The notes under the pieces are model-generated. The model saw only the letters and a list, made by a program, of their open reading frames with translations, had not been told where the DNA came from and did not search any database. DNA of 64,000 nt from assembly GCA_947500005.1 (NCBI GenBank), contig CANMQJ010000005.1:124001-188000 (forward strand), read 5' to 3'. The position numbers and the translations under genes were made by a program. Of this stretch, positions 7,007 through 15,043 are shown piece after piece. Numbering within the stretch: position 1 is the stretch's first letter; each line of letters begins with the position of its first letter. Source of the stretch: an uncultured Paracoccaceae bacterium. Its GTDB lineage: Bacteria > Pseudomonadota > Alphaproteobacteria > Rhodobacterales > Rhodobacteraceae.

Positions 7007-10000
7007 TCAGGACAGGCCCAGTTCCAACAGCCCGATATCGGTCACGCCCCATGTCCAGGTCAGGTCCGCTGCCTGGACGATGTCGATGACGTTCACCCCG
7101 TCGCGCATGTCCTGTGCTTCGAGCCTCACCTCGTGATGGCTGAGTCCTTCGTTGACGCCGGGGGCGAGGAAGCCCTGGCTGCGCCCGTTCAGCAGGATCT
7201 CGATCTCGGTTGCGGTGTCGATGTCGTAACCGGTGAGAGACAGCAGGACGTCGCCACTGGCCCTGGCGGTCTCGGTCTCGAACAGGACGCTGACCCGCCC
7301 GTCCGCGTCGGTGCGGCCGTTGAAGTCATTTCCGAAGTCACGATGCTCGATGAAGCCGCCCGGCGTGAGGATGGTGTCGGCCTCTTCCACCAGGACGTTT
7401 TGCACACCCCAGGTGTAACTGTTGTCGATGCGCTGGTCGAAGGTGATCACGTTGGCGTTCAGCAGTCCGGTAAAGCCGAAATCGGTACCGAAGCCGATCA
7501 CATAGCCCTGGGTGTCGTTATTGCGACCGGCATCGACAAGGCCGAGGCTGGTGCCGTTCAGTCCGACCTCCATTTCGGTGGCGAAATCGATGTCGTAACC
7601 ATCGAAGCGCAGGATGTAATGCGTCACGCCCGAGCGGCTCCAATCGAAGGTCATCGCCACCTGGCCGTCGGGGAGGGGGGCTGCCCCGGGCATGTTCCCG
7701 AAAACGCCCGTCTCGACCTGGCCGGGCAGGAGGGTCGCGTCCATGTCGGCCGCGACCTCGAAATTCGTGATGCCCCAGCGAAAGGTCGTGTTGACGCTTT
7801 GGGCAAAGACGAGGTGGTTGACGCCCTCTTGCAGGTCGGTGGCGGCAAGATCGTAGGAATAGGCGGCGGTGTCGTTGTTCACGCCCAGCGACAGGAAGCC
7901 CAGGCTTTGCCCGTTCAGGAGCAACTCGACCTCGTCCGTCACATCGATGTCATAACCGTCGAAGGAGATGGTTACATCGGTTCCGGTGGAATGAAACAGC
8001 GCGTGCACCAGCCCGTCATCGTCGGTCGCGCCGTTGTAATCGTTGCCCACCTCTTCGGTGTACTGATCGTTCAGGTAGCCGTAGAGATCGGCCGAGATCA
8101 GGACAAACCCGGTCACGCCCCAGGTGTTGGCCGGGTTCTCGGTCTGGGTGAAGTTCAGCAGGTTGTAGTAGGGTTCCGAGAAGCGCGCATCGACGGGCAG
8201 GAAGCTTTCCACCGTGTCGTTGTTCTGCCCCGGCGCGAGGTTGCCCAGGTCGTGGCCGTTGAAGTCCACCGCGACCTCGGTGGCGAAATCGATATCGTAG
8301 CCGAGCACTCGCAACAGGCGCGGATAGGCCAGGACGTTGTCGATATCGAGCCCCATAGAGACGCGTCCATCCGCATCGGAGCTGCCGTTGAAGTTGTTCC
8401 CGAGGGAGGTGAGGGTATCGATCACCGACAGCGACACGCTGCCCTCCTGGATCGGCCCGTGTTCGATTTTTTCGATACCCCAGGTATCGGTCACCGACTG
8501 GCGTTGAACGAAGTCGAGGACATTTTCGCCCAGCAGCTGGTCATCGGCGTCGATCTCGACCCTGTAATATTGCGTCGTGTCGTTCCGCCCGGTGTCCAGG
8601 AACCCAAGGCTTTCCCCGTTGAGCATCATCTCGACCTCGGAGGCATCGTCGATGTCATAGCCCCGGAACCCGAACAGCGCGTCGCGGCCCACCCCTTCGA
8701 AGGTGAAGCGCACGAGCCCGTCGCTGTCGTAAGGGCCGGTCGGATAGTTTCCGAACTGGCCATTTTTGTAGCCACCGGTGCCGAACCGGTGGTCGGCCTC
8801 GGTCTCGACAAGGAGGTTCTTGAAACCCCAGACCCAGTTCGGGTTCTGGCGCTGGTGAAAGCTGAGCACATTGGTGCCGGCCACCTGGTCCGCCGGGTCG
8901 ATGGTGAAGCTGTAGCTTGCGAAATCCTCGTTCACGCCGCGCAGGAGAAAGCCCAGGCTGGCGCCATTCAGAAGCACCTCGACCTCGGTGCTGTTGTCGA
9001 TGTCATAAGCGTCGAAACCGAGTGTCAGGGGATCGGTGCCGAGGCTGTGGAAATGGGTGACGATGTCGCCGCTGTCGTCGGTGAGCCAGTCGAAGCGGTG
9101 GCCATAGCTGCGGGTCATCTCGATCCCGCGCGTCAGCTGGAAATCGGCGCGCAGGAGGCCTGCCTCGATCGTGCGGTCCGAGAACTGGATCAGCTCCACG
9201 TCGCTTGCGACCCGGTTCTCGTTTCCGTTGAAGGTGATCAGCAGGTCGTCGCCATCGGTGTCGAAGGAGAAGCTGCCCATGGGGTTGACGAAGACCGCCG
9301 TGTCGGTGCCGGTCCCGCCTTCGAGCACGTCGCGCCCGCCGCCGCCTTTCAGGGTATCGTCGCCCTCGCCGCCGCGCAGGGTATCGTCGCCGCCGCGCCC
9401 CTCGAGGCTGTCATCGCCGCCCATTCCGCTGAGCAGGTTGTCCTCGGAACTGCCCAGCAGGGTGTCGTCGCCGCCTGCCATCTCGGCGTTCTCGAAGCCG
9501 ATCACGGCATCGGCCACGCCATTGAATGCGCCGCTGGCCAGGTCGAGCGTCCGGGCTGTCGTCGAGATGGTGGTGACGACATAGGTGTCGGTTCCCAGGC
9601 CGCCGATCGCCTGCTCGCCGCTGTTGACGAAGCCGCGGATCGTGTCGTCGCCGGCGCCGCCGTCGATCGTGTCCATGCCCAGCCGCTCGGAGATGTCGTC
9701 GGCGGAGCCCGATCCGATGATGATCTCGAACCCCTCGAAGAAGGCCTCGGCGGTGTTGGCCAGGTAATCGACCGCGCCGCTGCTGCCGATGGACACACCG
9801 CGCGCGCCCGAGAAATCCAGCGTGTCGGTATCGGCGTCGCCGTAGAGATGCGACGTGCCCAAGGCATAGTTGGCCCGGACCACGTCGTCGCCATCGCCGC
9901 CGCGCAGGGTGTCGTCGCCGCCGAAGGCGATGATCGTGTCGTGACCCGCGCCCCCGACCACCGAGTTGTCGCCCCGGAGACCAACTTGCTCGTTGATGGT

Positions 10001-11911
10001 CAGGATGTTGTCCTCGCCGTCGCCCACGATCGCGGTGTCGCCCTTTACCGTCAGGTTCTCGACGCCCGAGAACTCCAGCCAGTCGGATCCGCCGACGACC
10101 GTGCGCAGGCCCAGAACCATGTCGAACACGTTTTCGGGCAGGTAGACGCTGTTGTCGACGATCGTGTCGTTTCCGGTGCCGCCAAAAACCGTGTGCCGGT
10201 CGGAGTCGACGATGAACAGGTCGTCGCCGGCGCGCCCCTTGAGCTCGCTCTGGGTCGACAGGTCGTTGTCCAGAATGGCGGTGATCGTGTCGTTCCAGGC
10301 CGACCCGATCACGTTCTCGATACCGATCAGCGTATCGGTCTGCACCGCGCTCTGGCCGGTATAGGCGAACCGGGCGATACCGGTGTCGAGGTCCAACTGC
10401 CAGCCGCCATCGGCGTTGGTCTCGCCCGCGCCGGGGCCGGAGTAGATCCAGCTGGCCGTGTCGATCCCGTTTCCGCCGTCAATCGTGTCGTCGCCGAGCC
10501 CGCCGCGCAGCGTGTCGTTCTGGCCTCCACCATGGAGGCTGTCGGCACCGTCGCCGCCGATGATGAAATCGTCGTGGCCCTGGCCCAGGATCGTGTCGTT
10601 GCCGTCGCCGCCGGTGAGCGTGTCGGCCCCGGCGCCGCCCTCGATCAGGTCGGCCCCCCGTTCGCCGCGGATCTCGTCATCGCCGGCCTGGCCCAGAAGG
10701 GTTTCGGCGGCGGCGGTGCCCACCAGCGTGGTGCCGCCTATCCCCGTGGTCGACACGTTGCCATCGGTGAAGTTGGGCGCGCCTGTCAGGAGATCGCCGG
10801 CCTCGATCGAGTCCTGCCGGCCGTCGAGAATGGTGAAGAACAGGTTGTCGTCGATCCCGGCGGTGTCGACGGCCGCGGCAAGGATGCGGTCGTCAGTGGT
10901 CAGGCCCAGAGCCACCTGCGACGAGTCGAAGCTGAAAGCGGTGACTTCCAGCCCGTCGGCCGTGCCGTCCGCCAGGAACTGCCGACCATCGATCCGGTCA
11001 TCCGTGCCGTTCCACCAGCTCACGAAGAAGCCGCCGGATTTCAGCGCGACAATATTGGGAGAGGTGACGTGGTCGGCCGTCCCCTCGATGATCAGCACGC
11101 CGCCCTGAGCCACGGCCGAGGCACTGTAGCGCTGGGCCAGGATGTCGCCGTCCTCGCTCCAGGCCACGACGAAATCGCCATTCGCCAGACCGGCGATCTT
11201 GGGCGTGAAGACTGCAGCGGTCCGCGAAAGCGTCACCGAACGCTGCAGCCCGCCCACGGGGGTGTAATGCCCGACGAATATGTCGTTGACGGAGGCGATG
11301 GCGGTCGCGAACTCGCCCGAGGCGAGAAGCGCGCTGTCATGCCAGCGGAACTCGGCCTGGTTGCCTCCGAAGAGGGTGAAGGGCGCGACTGTGGCCGCGA
11401 TGCCGATGGCAGTGACCTGGATCGCCTCGGGAACCGAGATCGACAGGACGCCGGGGGTGATCCGGTCCCAGGACACGTAGCTGTCATTGGTGAGCGGGTT
11501 GTTGACGATCCGCAGGTTGAGGCCGCGTTCCGCGCTGGGGATCGTGGTCAGGGTCGTGGCGAAGATCGACGTGCCCGTGGCGTCATACCGTTCCCAGTGC
11601 AATGTGGAATCGGTGCCGTCATCCGACCAGTAGGCGGCGACGAACCCTCCGTCGCCGGTGGCCGCTATGGCGCCTCCGGTTTCGTCGGCGGTCGTGATCG
11701 TGCTGTTGAGTTGAAAATAGTCGGAAACGAGGTTGCCCTCGGCGTCGTAAATGCGCGCCAGGATGTCATCGCCCGTGCCTGAGACCGTGTCGAAACCGGA
11801 TGTCGCGGCGACGAGGATGTTTCCATTGGCCAGCCCTGTGATCCATGGATCGCTTTGCGACCCCGTCGAGACGATTTCCTCGACGGCTTTCCAACTGTCA
11901 GGTGTCGGCAT
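7007..11911 (-). CDS. Large RTX (haemolysin-type Ca-binding) exoprotein with six C-terminal repeats
   Basis: A 1634-aa protein. ATG at 11911 is chosen because GGGAGGGG lies 7 nt upstream; the in-frame GTG at 11926 would swallow that ribosome site. No Sec signal. Residues 1 to about 400 look like beta-propeller-like repeats (ANGNILVA, ANGDFVVAWSEDGD). Glycine/aspartate nonapeptides of RTX type occur at about 405-485, 650-680, 750 and 817-870 (GGDGNDT, GGLGDDT, GGEGDDT). Residues about 925-1634 are six ~120-aa repeats listed separately. RTX proteins are normally exported by type I secretion and fold on binding Ca2+; no ABC/HlyD partner genes are in the window. The function (adhesion, carbohydrate binding, other) is unknown. 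Confidence 0.9.
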   Translation of the reverse strand: MPTPDSWKAVEEIVSTGSQSDPWITGLANGNILVAATSGFDTVSGTGDDILARIYDAEGNLVSDYFQLNSTITTADETGGAIAATGDGGFVAAYWSDDGTDSTLHWERYDATGTSIFATTLTTIPSAERGLNLRIVNNPLTNDSYVSWDRITPGVLSISVPEAIQVTAIGIAATVAPFTLFGGNQAEFRWHDSALLASGEFATAIASVNDIFVGHYTPVGGLQRSVTLSRTAAVFTPKIAGLANGDFVVAWSEDGDILAQRYSASAVAQGGVLIIEGTADHVTSPNIVALKSGGFFVSWWNGTDDRIDGRQFLADGTADGLEVTAFSFDSSQVALGLTTDDRILAAAVDTAGIDDNLFFTILDGRQDSIEAGDLLTGAPNFTDGNVSTTGIGGTTLVGTAAAETLLGQAGDDEIRGERGADLIEGGAGADTLTGGDGNDTILGQGHDDFIIGGDGADSLHGGGQNDTLRGGLGDDTIDGGNGIDTASWIYSGPGAGETNADGGWQLDLDTGIARFAYTGQSAVQTDTLIGIENVIGSAWNDTITAILDNDLSTQSELKGRAGDDLFIVDSDRHTVFGGTGNDTIVDNSVYLPENVFDMVLGLRTVVGGSDWLEFSGVENLTVKGDTAIVGDGEDNILTINEQVGLRGDNSVVGGAGHDTIIAFGGDDTLRGGDGDDVVRANYALGTSHLYGDADTDTLDFSGARGVSIGSSGAVDYLANTAEAFFEGFEIIIGSGSADDISERLGMDTIDGGAGDDTIRGFVNSGEQAIGGLGTDTYVVTTISTTARTLDLASGAFNGVADAVIGFENAEMAGGDDTLLGSSEDNLLSGMGGDDSLEGRGGDDTLRGGEGDDTLKGGGGRDVLEGGTGTDTAVFVNPMGSFSFDTDGDDLLITFNGNENRVASDVELIQFSDRTIEAGLLRADFQLTRGIEMTRSYGHRFDWLTDDSGDIVTHFHSLGTDPLTLGFDAYDIDNSTEVEVLLNGASLGFLLRGVNEDFASYSFTIDPADQVAGTNVLSFHQRQNPNWVWGFKNLLVETEADHRFGTGGYKNGQFGNYPTGPYDSDGLVRFTFEGVGRDALFGFRGYDIDDASEVEMMLNGESLGFLDTGRNDTTQYYRVEIDADDQLLGENVLDFVQRQSVTDTWGIEKIEHGPIQEGSVSLSVIDTLTSLGNNFNGSSDADGRVSMGLDIDNVLAYPRLLRVLGYDIDFATEVAVDFNGHDLGNLAPGQNNDTVESFLPVDARFSEPYYNLLNFTQTENPANTWGVTGFVLISADLYGYLNDQYTEEVGNDYNGATDDDGLVHALFHSTGTDVTISFDGYDIDVTDEVELLLNGQSLGFLSLGVNNDTAAYSYDLAATDLQEGVNHLVFAQSVNTTFRWGITNFEVAADMDATLLPGQVETGVFGNMPGAAPLPDGQVAMTFDWSRSGVTHYILRFDGYDIDFATEMEVGLNGTSLGLVDAGRNNDTQGYVIGFGTDFGFTGLLNANVITFDQRIDNSYTWGVQNVLVEEADTILTPGGFIEHRDFGNDFNGRTDADGRVSVLFETETARASGDVLLSLTGYDIDTATEIEILLNGRSQGFLAPGVNEGLSHHEVRLEAQDMRDGVNVIDIVQAADLTWTWGVTDIGLLELGLS
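7010..9125 (-). repeat. Six degenerate ~360-bp coding repeats (GYDID...LNG...WG units)
   Basis: The signature YDID-x2-(S/T/A)-(T/D/S)-E-(V/M/I)-x6-LNG or close variants occurs six times, at about 9000, 8650, 8290, 7945, 7585 and 7220, a period of 345-365 bp. Each unit usually begins with GN-(D/N)-(F/Y)-NG...D-x-DG and ends with a W-G-(V/I/F) motif 45-50 residues after LNG. The repeats are diverged at nucleotide level, so they are old rather than recent duplications. Predicted beta-sandwich or lectin-like modules; no family assigned. Confidence 0.8.
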
Positions 11912-12125
11912 TGGAACCCCTCCCACTCATAATGCCGTCATTCCCGGATGACACATCGCGTCGTTGGCCTTGGGCGGCGGATTGCGGATGGTCGTCGGAT
12001 CGCCGGGGGACGGCGCAAAATACAAATTTGTTCAATCAATAAGGGGGGCAGCACAATTCGATGCCCCGGATGTCATCGGAGTTTACCGAAATTTCAACGT
12101 CCATCAACAGTTTCGGCCACCCGCG

Positions 12126-12145
12126 CCGGCAGGTTTCCCTGCCGG
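12126..12145 (-). terminator. Hairpin downstream of dctM
   Basis: CCGGCAGG (12126-12133) pairs with CCTGCCGG (12138-12145) across TTTC, 29 nt beyond the dctM stop. The 8-bp GC stem has no T-run, so it is only a probable terminator. The rest of the 262-bp gap to the RTX start includes an AT-rich patch with the palindrome ACAAATTTGT (12022-12031), a candidate operator or promoter element for the RTX gene. Confidence 0.4.
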
Positions 12146-12173
12146 GGGCGAGGAGTTTGCTGTCGCGCGGACC

Positions 12174-13490
12174 CTATTTCAACAGCGTCGGCAGCCATGT
12201 CGCCACGGGGGGCCAGGCCACCACCAGCGCCAGAACCGCGAGTTTCATCACGATATAGGGCAGGATCGCGGCATAGATCGTGCGCATCCCGATCTCGGGC
12301 GGCGCCACGCCGCGCATGACGAAGAGCAGCAGCCCGAAGGGGGGCGTGAGCAGCCCGATTTCCATGCTGAGCAGGTAGAGCACGCCCAGTGTCAGCGGGT
12401 CGATGCCGGCGGCCTGCGAGAGCGGCACGAAGATCGGCACCGTCACCATCAGCATCGAGACCTGGTCGATGAAGCAGCCCAGGAGCAGCAGAAGCGCGAT
12501 CATGCCCAGCGTGATCTGGAAGGCGGTCAGATCGTAGCCCTCGATCAGGCGGATCAGCCCGCCGGTCGCGCCCGAGAAGGACAGCACCTGGGCAAAGGTC
12601 TGGCTGGCCGCGATGATGAACAGGATCATCACGCTGAGCTTGACCGTCTCCATCAGCGCGCGGGCGATCTTTTCCCATGACAGCGACCGGTACCCGGCGC
12701 CCACCAGCAGCGCCGCGATGGAGCCCAGGGCCGCGCTTTCGGTGGGGGTGGCGAAGCCCAGCAGCAGGCTGCCGATCACGACGGCGAAGAGGATGGAGAG
12801 CGGCGCGACGTAGATCAGGAAGGGCTTCCACCGCTCGGCCGGGGTCAGATCGGTGACCTCCTCGTCGGCGGGGGCGAGGGCCGGGTTACGGATGGCCGAG
12901 AACACGATCCAGCCGAGGAAGAGGATGGCGAGGAGCAGCGCGGGCAGGATCCCCGCGACCAGCAGCCCGGCGATGGAGATGCCCGCGAGCGAGCCCACCA
13001 GCACCGCGAGGGCGGAGGGCGGGATGAGCATGGCGATCGCGCCCGAGGCCATGATCGGCCCCATCGCCATGGTGGGCGCATAGCCCTTTTTCAGCATCTG
13101 CGGCAGCAGGGTGGAGCCCAGCATCGCGGTATTCGCGATGGTCGAGCCCGACAGAGCGGCGAAGATCGTGCCGCCCAGCACGGTCACGACCGAGAGCCGG
13201 CCGGGGATCCGGGTCACCACCCGTTCCACGGCATCGATCGCCTTGTGGGCGACGCCTGTCTGGAACAGCAACTCTCCCATCAGGATGAAGAGGGGGATGG
13301 GGGCCAGCTGGAAATTGGCGACGGTGGTGGCGGCGTTGCGGGCAAGCTGGATGACGCCGCGCTCGCCGCCCAGAACCTCCCAGGCGCCGACGATGGTGAC
13401 GGCGAGAAAGGCGAAGGCCACGGGCAGGCCCAGCAGCAGCATGGCGCCGAGGCCGCCCATCATCAGGGCAAGAAACAGGGGCCAGTCCAT
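12174..13490 (-). CDS. dctM: TRAP transporter large permease subunit (DctM)
   Basis: A 438-aa, strongly hydrophobic protein with about 12 membrane segments, full length for DctM. It begins MDWPLFLALMMGGLGAMLLLGLPVAFAF and contains the Gly/Pro-rich loops typical of the family (GSTIANTAMLGSTLLPQM, MASGAIAMLIPPSALAVLVG). In TRAP systems this subunit is the sodium-coupled carrier for organic acids delivered by DctP. Its ATG shares one base with the TGA of dctQ (TGATG), so translation is coupled. Substrate is not predictable from sequence. Confidence 0.95.
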   Translation of the reverse strand: MDWPLFLALMMGGLGAMLLLGLPVAFAFLAVTIVGAWEVLGGERGVIQLARNAATTVANFQLAPIPLFILMGELLFQTGVAHKAIDAVERVVTRIPGRLSVVTVLGGTIFAALSGSTIANTAMLGSTLLPQMLKKGYAPTMAMGPIMASGAIAMLIPPSALAVLVGSLAGISIAGLLVAGILPALLLAILFLGWIVFSAIRNPALAPADEEVTDLTPAERWKPFLIYVAPLSILFAVVIGSLLLGFATPTESAALGSIAALLVGAGYRSLSWEKIARALMETVKLSVMILFIIAASQTFAQVLSFSGATGGLIRLIEGYDLTAFQITLGMIALLLLLGCFIDQVSMLMVTVPIFVPLSQAAGIDPLTLGVLYLLSMEIGLLTPPFGLLLFVMRGVAPPEIGMRTIYAAILPYIVMKLAVLALVVAWPPVATWLPTLLK

Positions 13491-13990
13491 CAGAGTCCGG
13501 TCGCTTTCTCGACCCGGTCACCGGGCTCGATCGCCTGGCGCAGGAACTCGATGCAGATCAGTGTGAAGGCCAGAGGCGCGATGGACAGCACCCACCATTC
13601 GGGAATGGTGAAGGCGGTGCGGATCATCGAGCCGCGCGTGGCGGAACTCCAGGCGGCCTCGGCCGCGTAGCGGGTGAACACGAGCGCCACGGCGAAGCCC
13701 AGCAGGGCGATGGCCTGCGCCAGCCGCCGCCGGGGCAGGTCGGGCAGCGCCGAGGTGACCAGATCGACGCTGACATGCGCCTTGTGCCTCAGCACCCAGG
13801 GCGCGGCGAGGAAGGTGGCGGCCAGCAGACCGTATTCGACCGCGTCGAGCAGGCCGAAAATGGTGGTGCCGCCGAGATTGCGCAGCACGACATTGACCGA
13901 GATGAGGACGGCAGTCGCGCCGAACACGGCCGCCGCGAAGATCGCGCAGGCAAGGAGGATCATGTCGAAGAGGGTATTGAGACGGGCCAT
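13490..13990 (-). CDS. dctQ: TRAP transporter small permease subunit (DctQ)
   Basis: A 166-aa protein with four predicted membrane segments, typical length for DctQ. It starts MARLNTLFDMILLACAIF at 13990; a longer upstream frame exists but runs back through the dctP-dctQ gap and into dctP, so the internal ATG is preferred. Conserved-type features are NVVLRNLGG, the LLDAVEYGLLAATFLAAPWVLRHKAHVSVDL core and EWWVLSIAPLAF. It partners DctM in the inner membrane. It is separated from dctP by a 38-bp gap containing a stable hairpin. Confidence 0.93.
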   Translation of the reverse strand: MARLNTLFDMILLACAIFAAAVFGATAVLISVNVVLRNLGGTTIFGLLDAVEYGLLAATFLAAPWVLRHKAHVSVDLVTSALPDLPRRRLAQAIALLGFAVALVFTRYAAEAAWSSATRGSMIRTAFTIPEWWVLSIAPLAFTLICIEFLRQAIEPGDRVEKATGL

Positions 13991-13998
13991 GGGGATAG

Positions 13999-14019
13999 GC
14001 CGGGGCGCTGGGCCCCGGC
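13999..14019 (-). promoter_or_regulatory. Hairpin between dctP and dctQ
   Basis: GCCGGGGC (13999-14006) pairs with GCCCCGGC (14012-14019) with a 5-nt loop. It lies 9 nt after the dctP stop and ends 9 nt before the dctQ ATG. No T-tract follows. Such intercistronic stems commonly protect the upstream message or attenuate the downstream genes, which would match the high demand for binding protein relative to permease. Confidence 0.5.
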
Positions 14020-14028
14020 GCCTTTCGG

Positions 14029-14982
14029 TCAGTCGACCAGGCAGGATTTGAGGTCGGCCGCGATCTGGGCATCGACGCTTTCGACGAAGGCCCAGCCGGC
14101 GTTCTGCGCGGTCTCGAGATAGGTCTTGGCGGTCTCCTCGTCGAAGGTGATGACCTCGATCCCGGCCTCGACCTGCTTGGCGGCCTCTTCCTCGTTCACG
14201 GCCACGTTGTCGGCATTGCGCGCCTCGGTCCAGAGCGCGGCCTCCTGAAGCACGGTCTTCGCCTCGTCCGGCAGGTTGTTCCAGACGTCGAGATTGACGA
14301 GGAAGTTCACGTCGACCTGGTAGAATCCGGGGTCGATCCGGTACTTGGTCTGTTCGTCCCAGCCGAGGTCGAGAACGCCCTGCACGGGCCATCCATAACC
14401 GTCGATCGCGCCGCGTTCGAGCGCGGTATAGACCTCGCCCGGGGCGGTGCGCACGGGGGTCGCGCCAAGCTCTTCGAGCAGGGCGCGGTAGACCGGCGTG
14501 GTGCGGATCGTGAAGCCGGACAGGTCAAGCCCCTCGACCGGCTTGGTGGTGTAGAGGTGGAACTGGATGTGATCGCCGGTGCGCGCCAGGTACTTGACGT
14601 TCATCTGCTCCTGGTGGAGCGCATCGATCTTGTCGAAGCAGCCATTCTCGCGCTGGTCCTGCACGGTGTTGGTCGCCAGGTGCAGCGCGTCGCCGGTCGG
14701 CAGCAGGTTGGGATAGAAGGCGCTGGTCACGTTGGCGATGTCGACCACGCCGGTGGAGACCGCATTGCCGAGCTCGAAGGGCGGAACCGCCTCGGGGCCG
14801 CCGACGAAGTTGATCTGCACGACGCCCTTGCCGGTTTCGTTCACACGCTCGACAAAGGCCTCGAACGGGCGCGAGAAGGTGGTACCCTGGGCAAAGGCGG
14901 TGACGCCGCGCAGGACTTCTTCGGCGGTGGCGGGCATGGCGGCAAGCCCGAGGGCCAGCGCGGTGGCTGCAAAGGTCTTCAT
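14029..14982 (-). CDS. dctP: TRAP transporter substrate-binding protein (DctP)
   Basis: A 317-aa periplasmic binding protein. ATG at 14982 has GGAGG 7 nt upstream. A Sec signal is clear: MKTFAATALALGLAAMPATA then EEVLRG. The body has the DctP-type fold pattern, with GLDLSGFTIRTTPVYRALLEELGATPV, APGEVYTALERGAIDGYGWPV and VNFLVNLDVWNNLPDEAK. It captures an organic acid in the periplasm and hands it to DctQM. It is the first gene of the dctPQM operon; the CHASE2 cyclase gene ends 61 bp upstream on the same strand. Confidence 0.95.
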   Translation of the reverse strand: MKTFAATALALGLAAMPATAEEVLRGVTAFAQGTTFSRPFEAFVERVNETGKGVVQINFVGGPEAVPPFELGNAVSTGVVDIANVTSAFYPNLLPTGDALHLATNTVQDQRENGCFDKIDALHQEQMNVKYLARTGDHIQFHLYTTKPVEGLDLSGFTIRTTPVYRALLEELGATPVRTAPGEVYTALERGAIDGYGWPVQGVLDLGWDEQTKYRIDPGFYQVDVNFLVNLDVWNNLPDEAKTVLQEAALWTEARNADNVAVNEEEAAKQVEAGIEVITFDEETAKTYLETAQNAGWAFVESVDAQIAADLKSCLVD

Positions 14983-15043
14983 GGTGATCTCCTCCCTGAT
15001 CTTCACCGTTCTCGCGGTGCGTGGCGGCACACTAGCCCGTGTT

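Noticed and set aside
7010..9125. RTX repeats considered as CRISPR-like or recent tandem duplication
   Set aside because: Units are ~360 bp, diverged at nucleotide level and coding throughout, with no spacer structure.
7133..11782. A 1549-codon open frame on the plus strand opposite the RTX gene
   Set aside because: It is the mirror of Gly/Asp-rich RTX coding in high-GC DNA. No ribosome site, and composition is that of a reverse-frame shadow.
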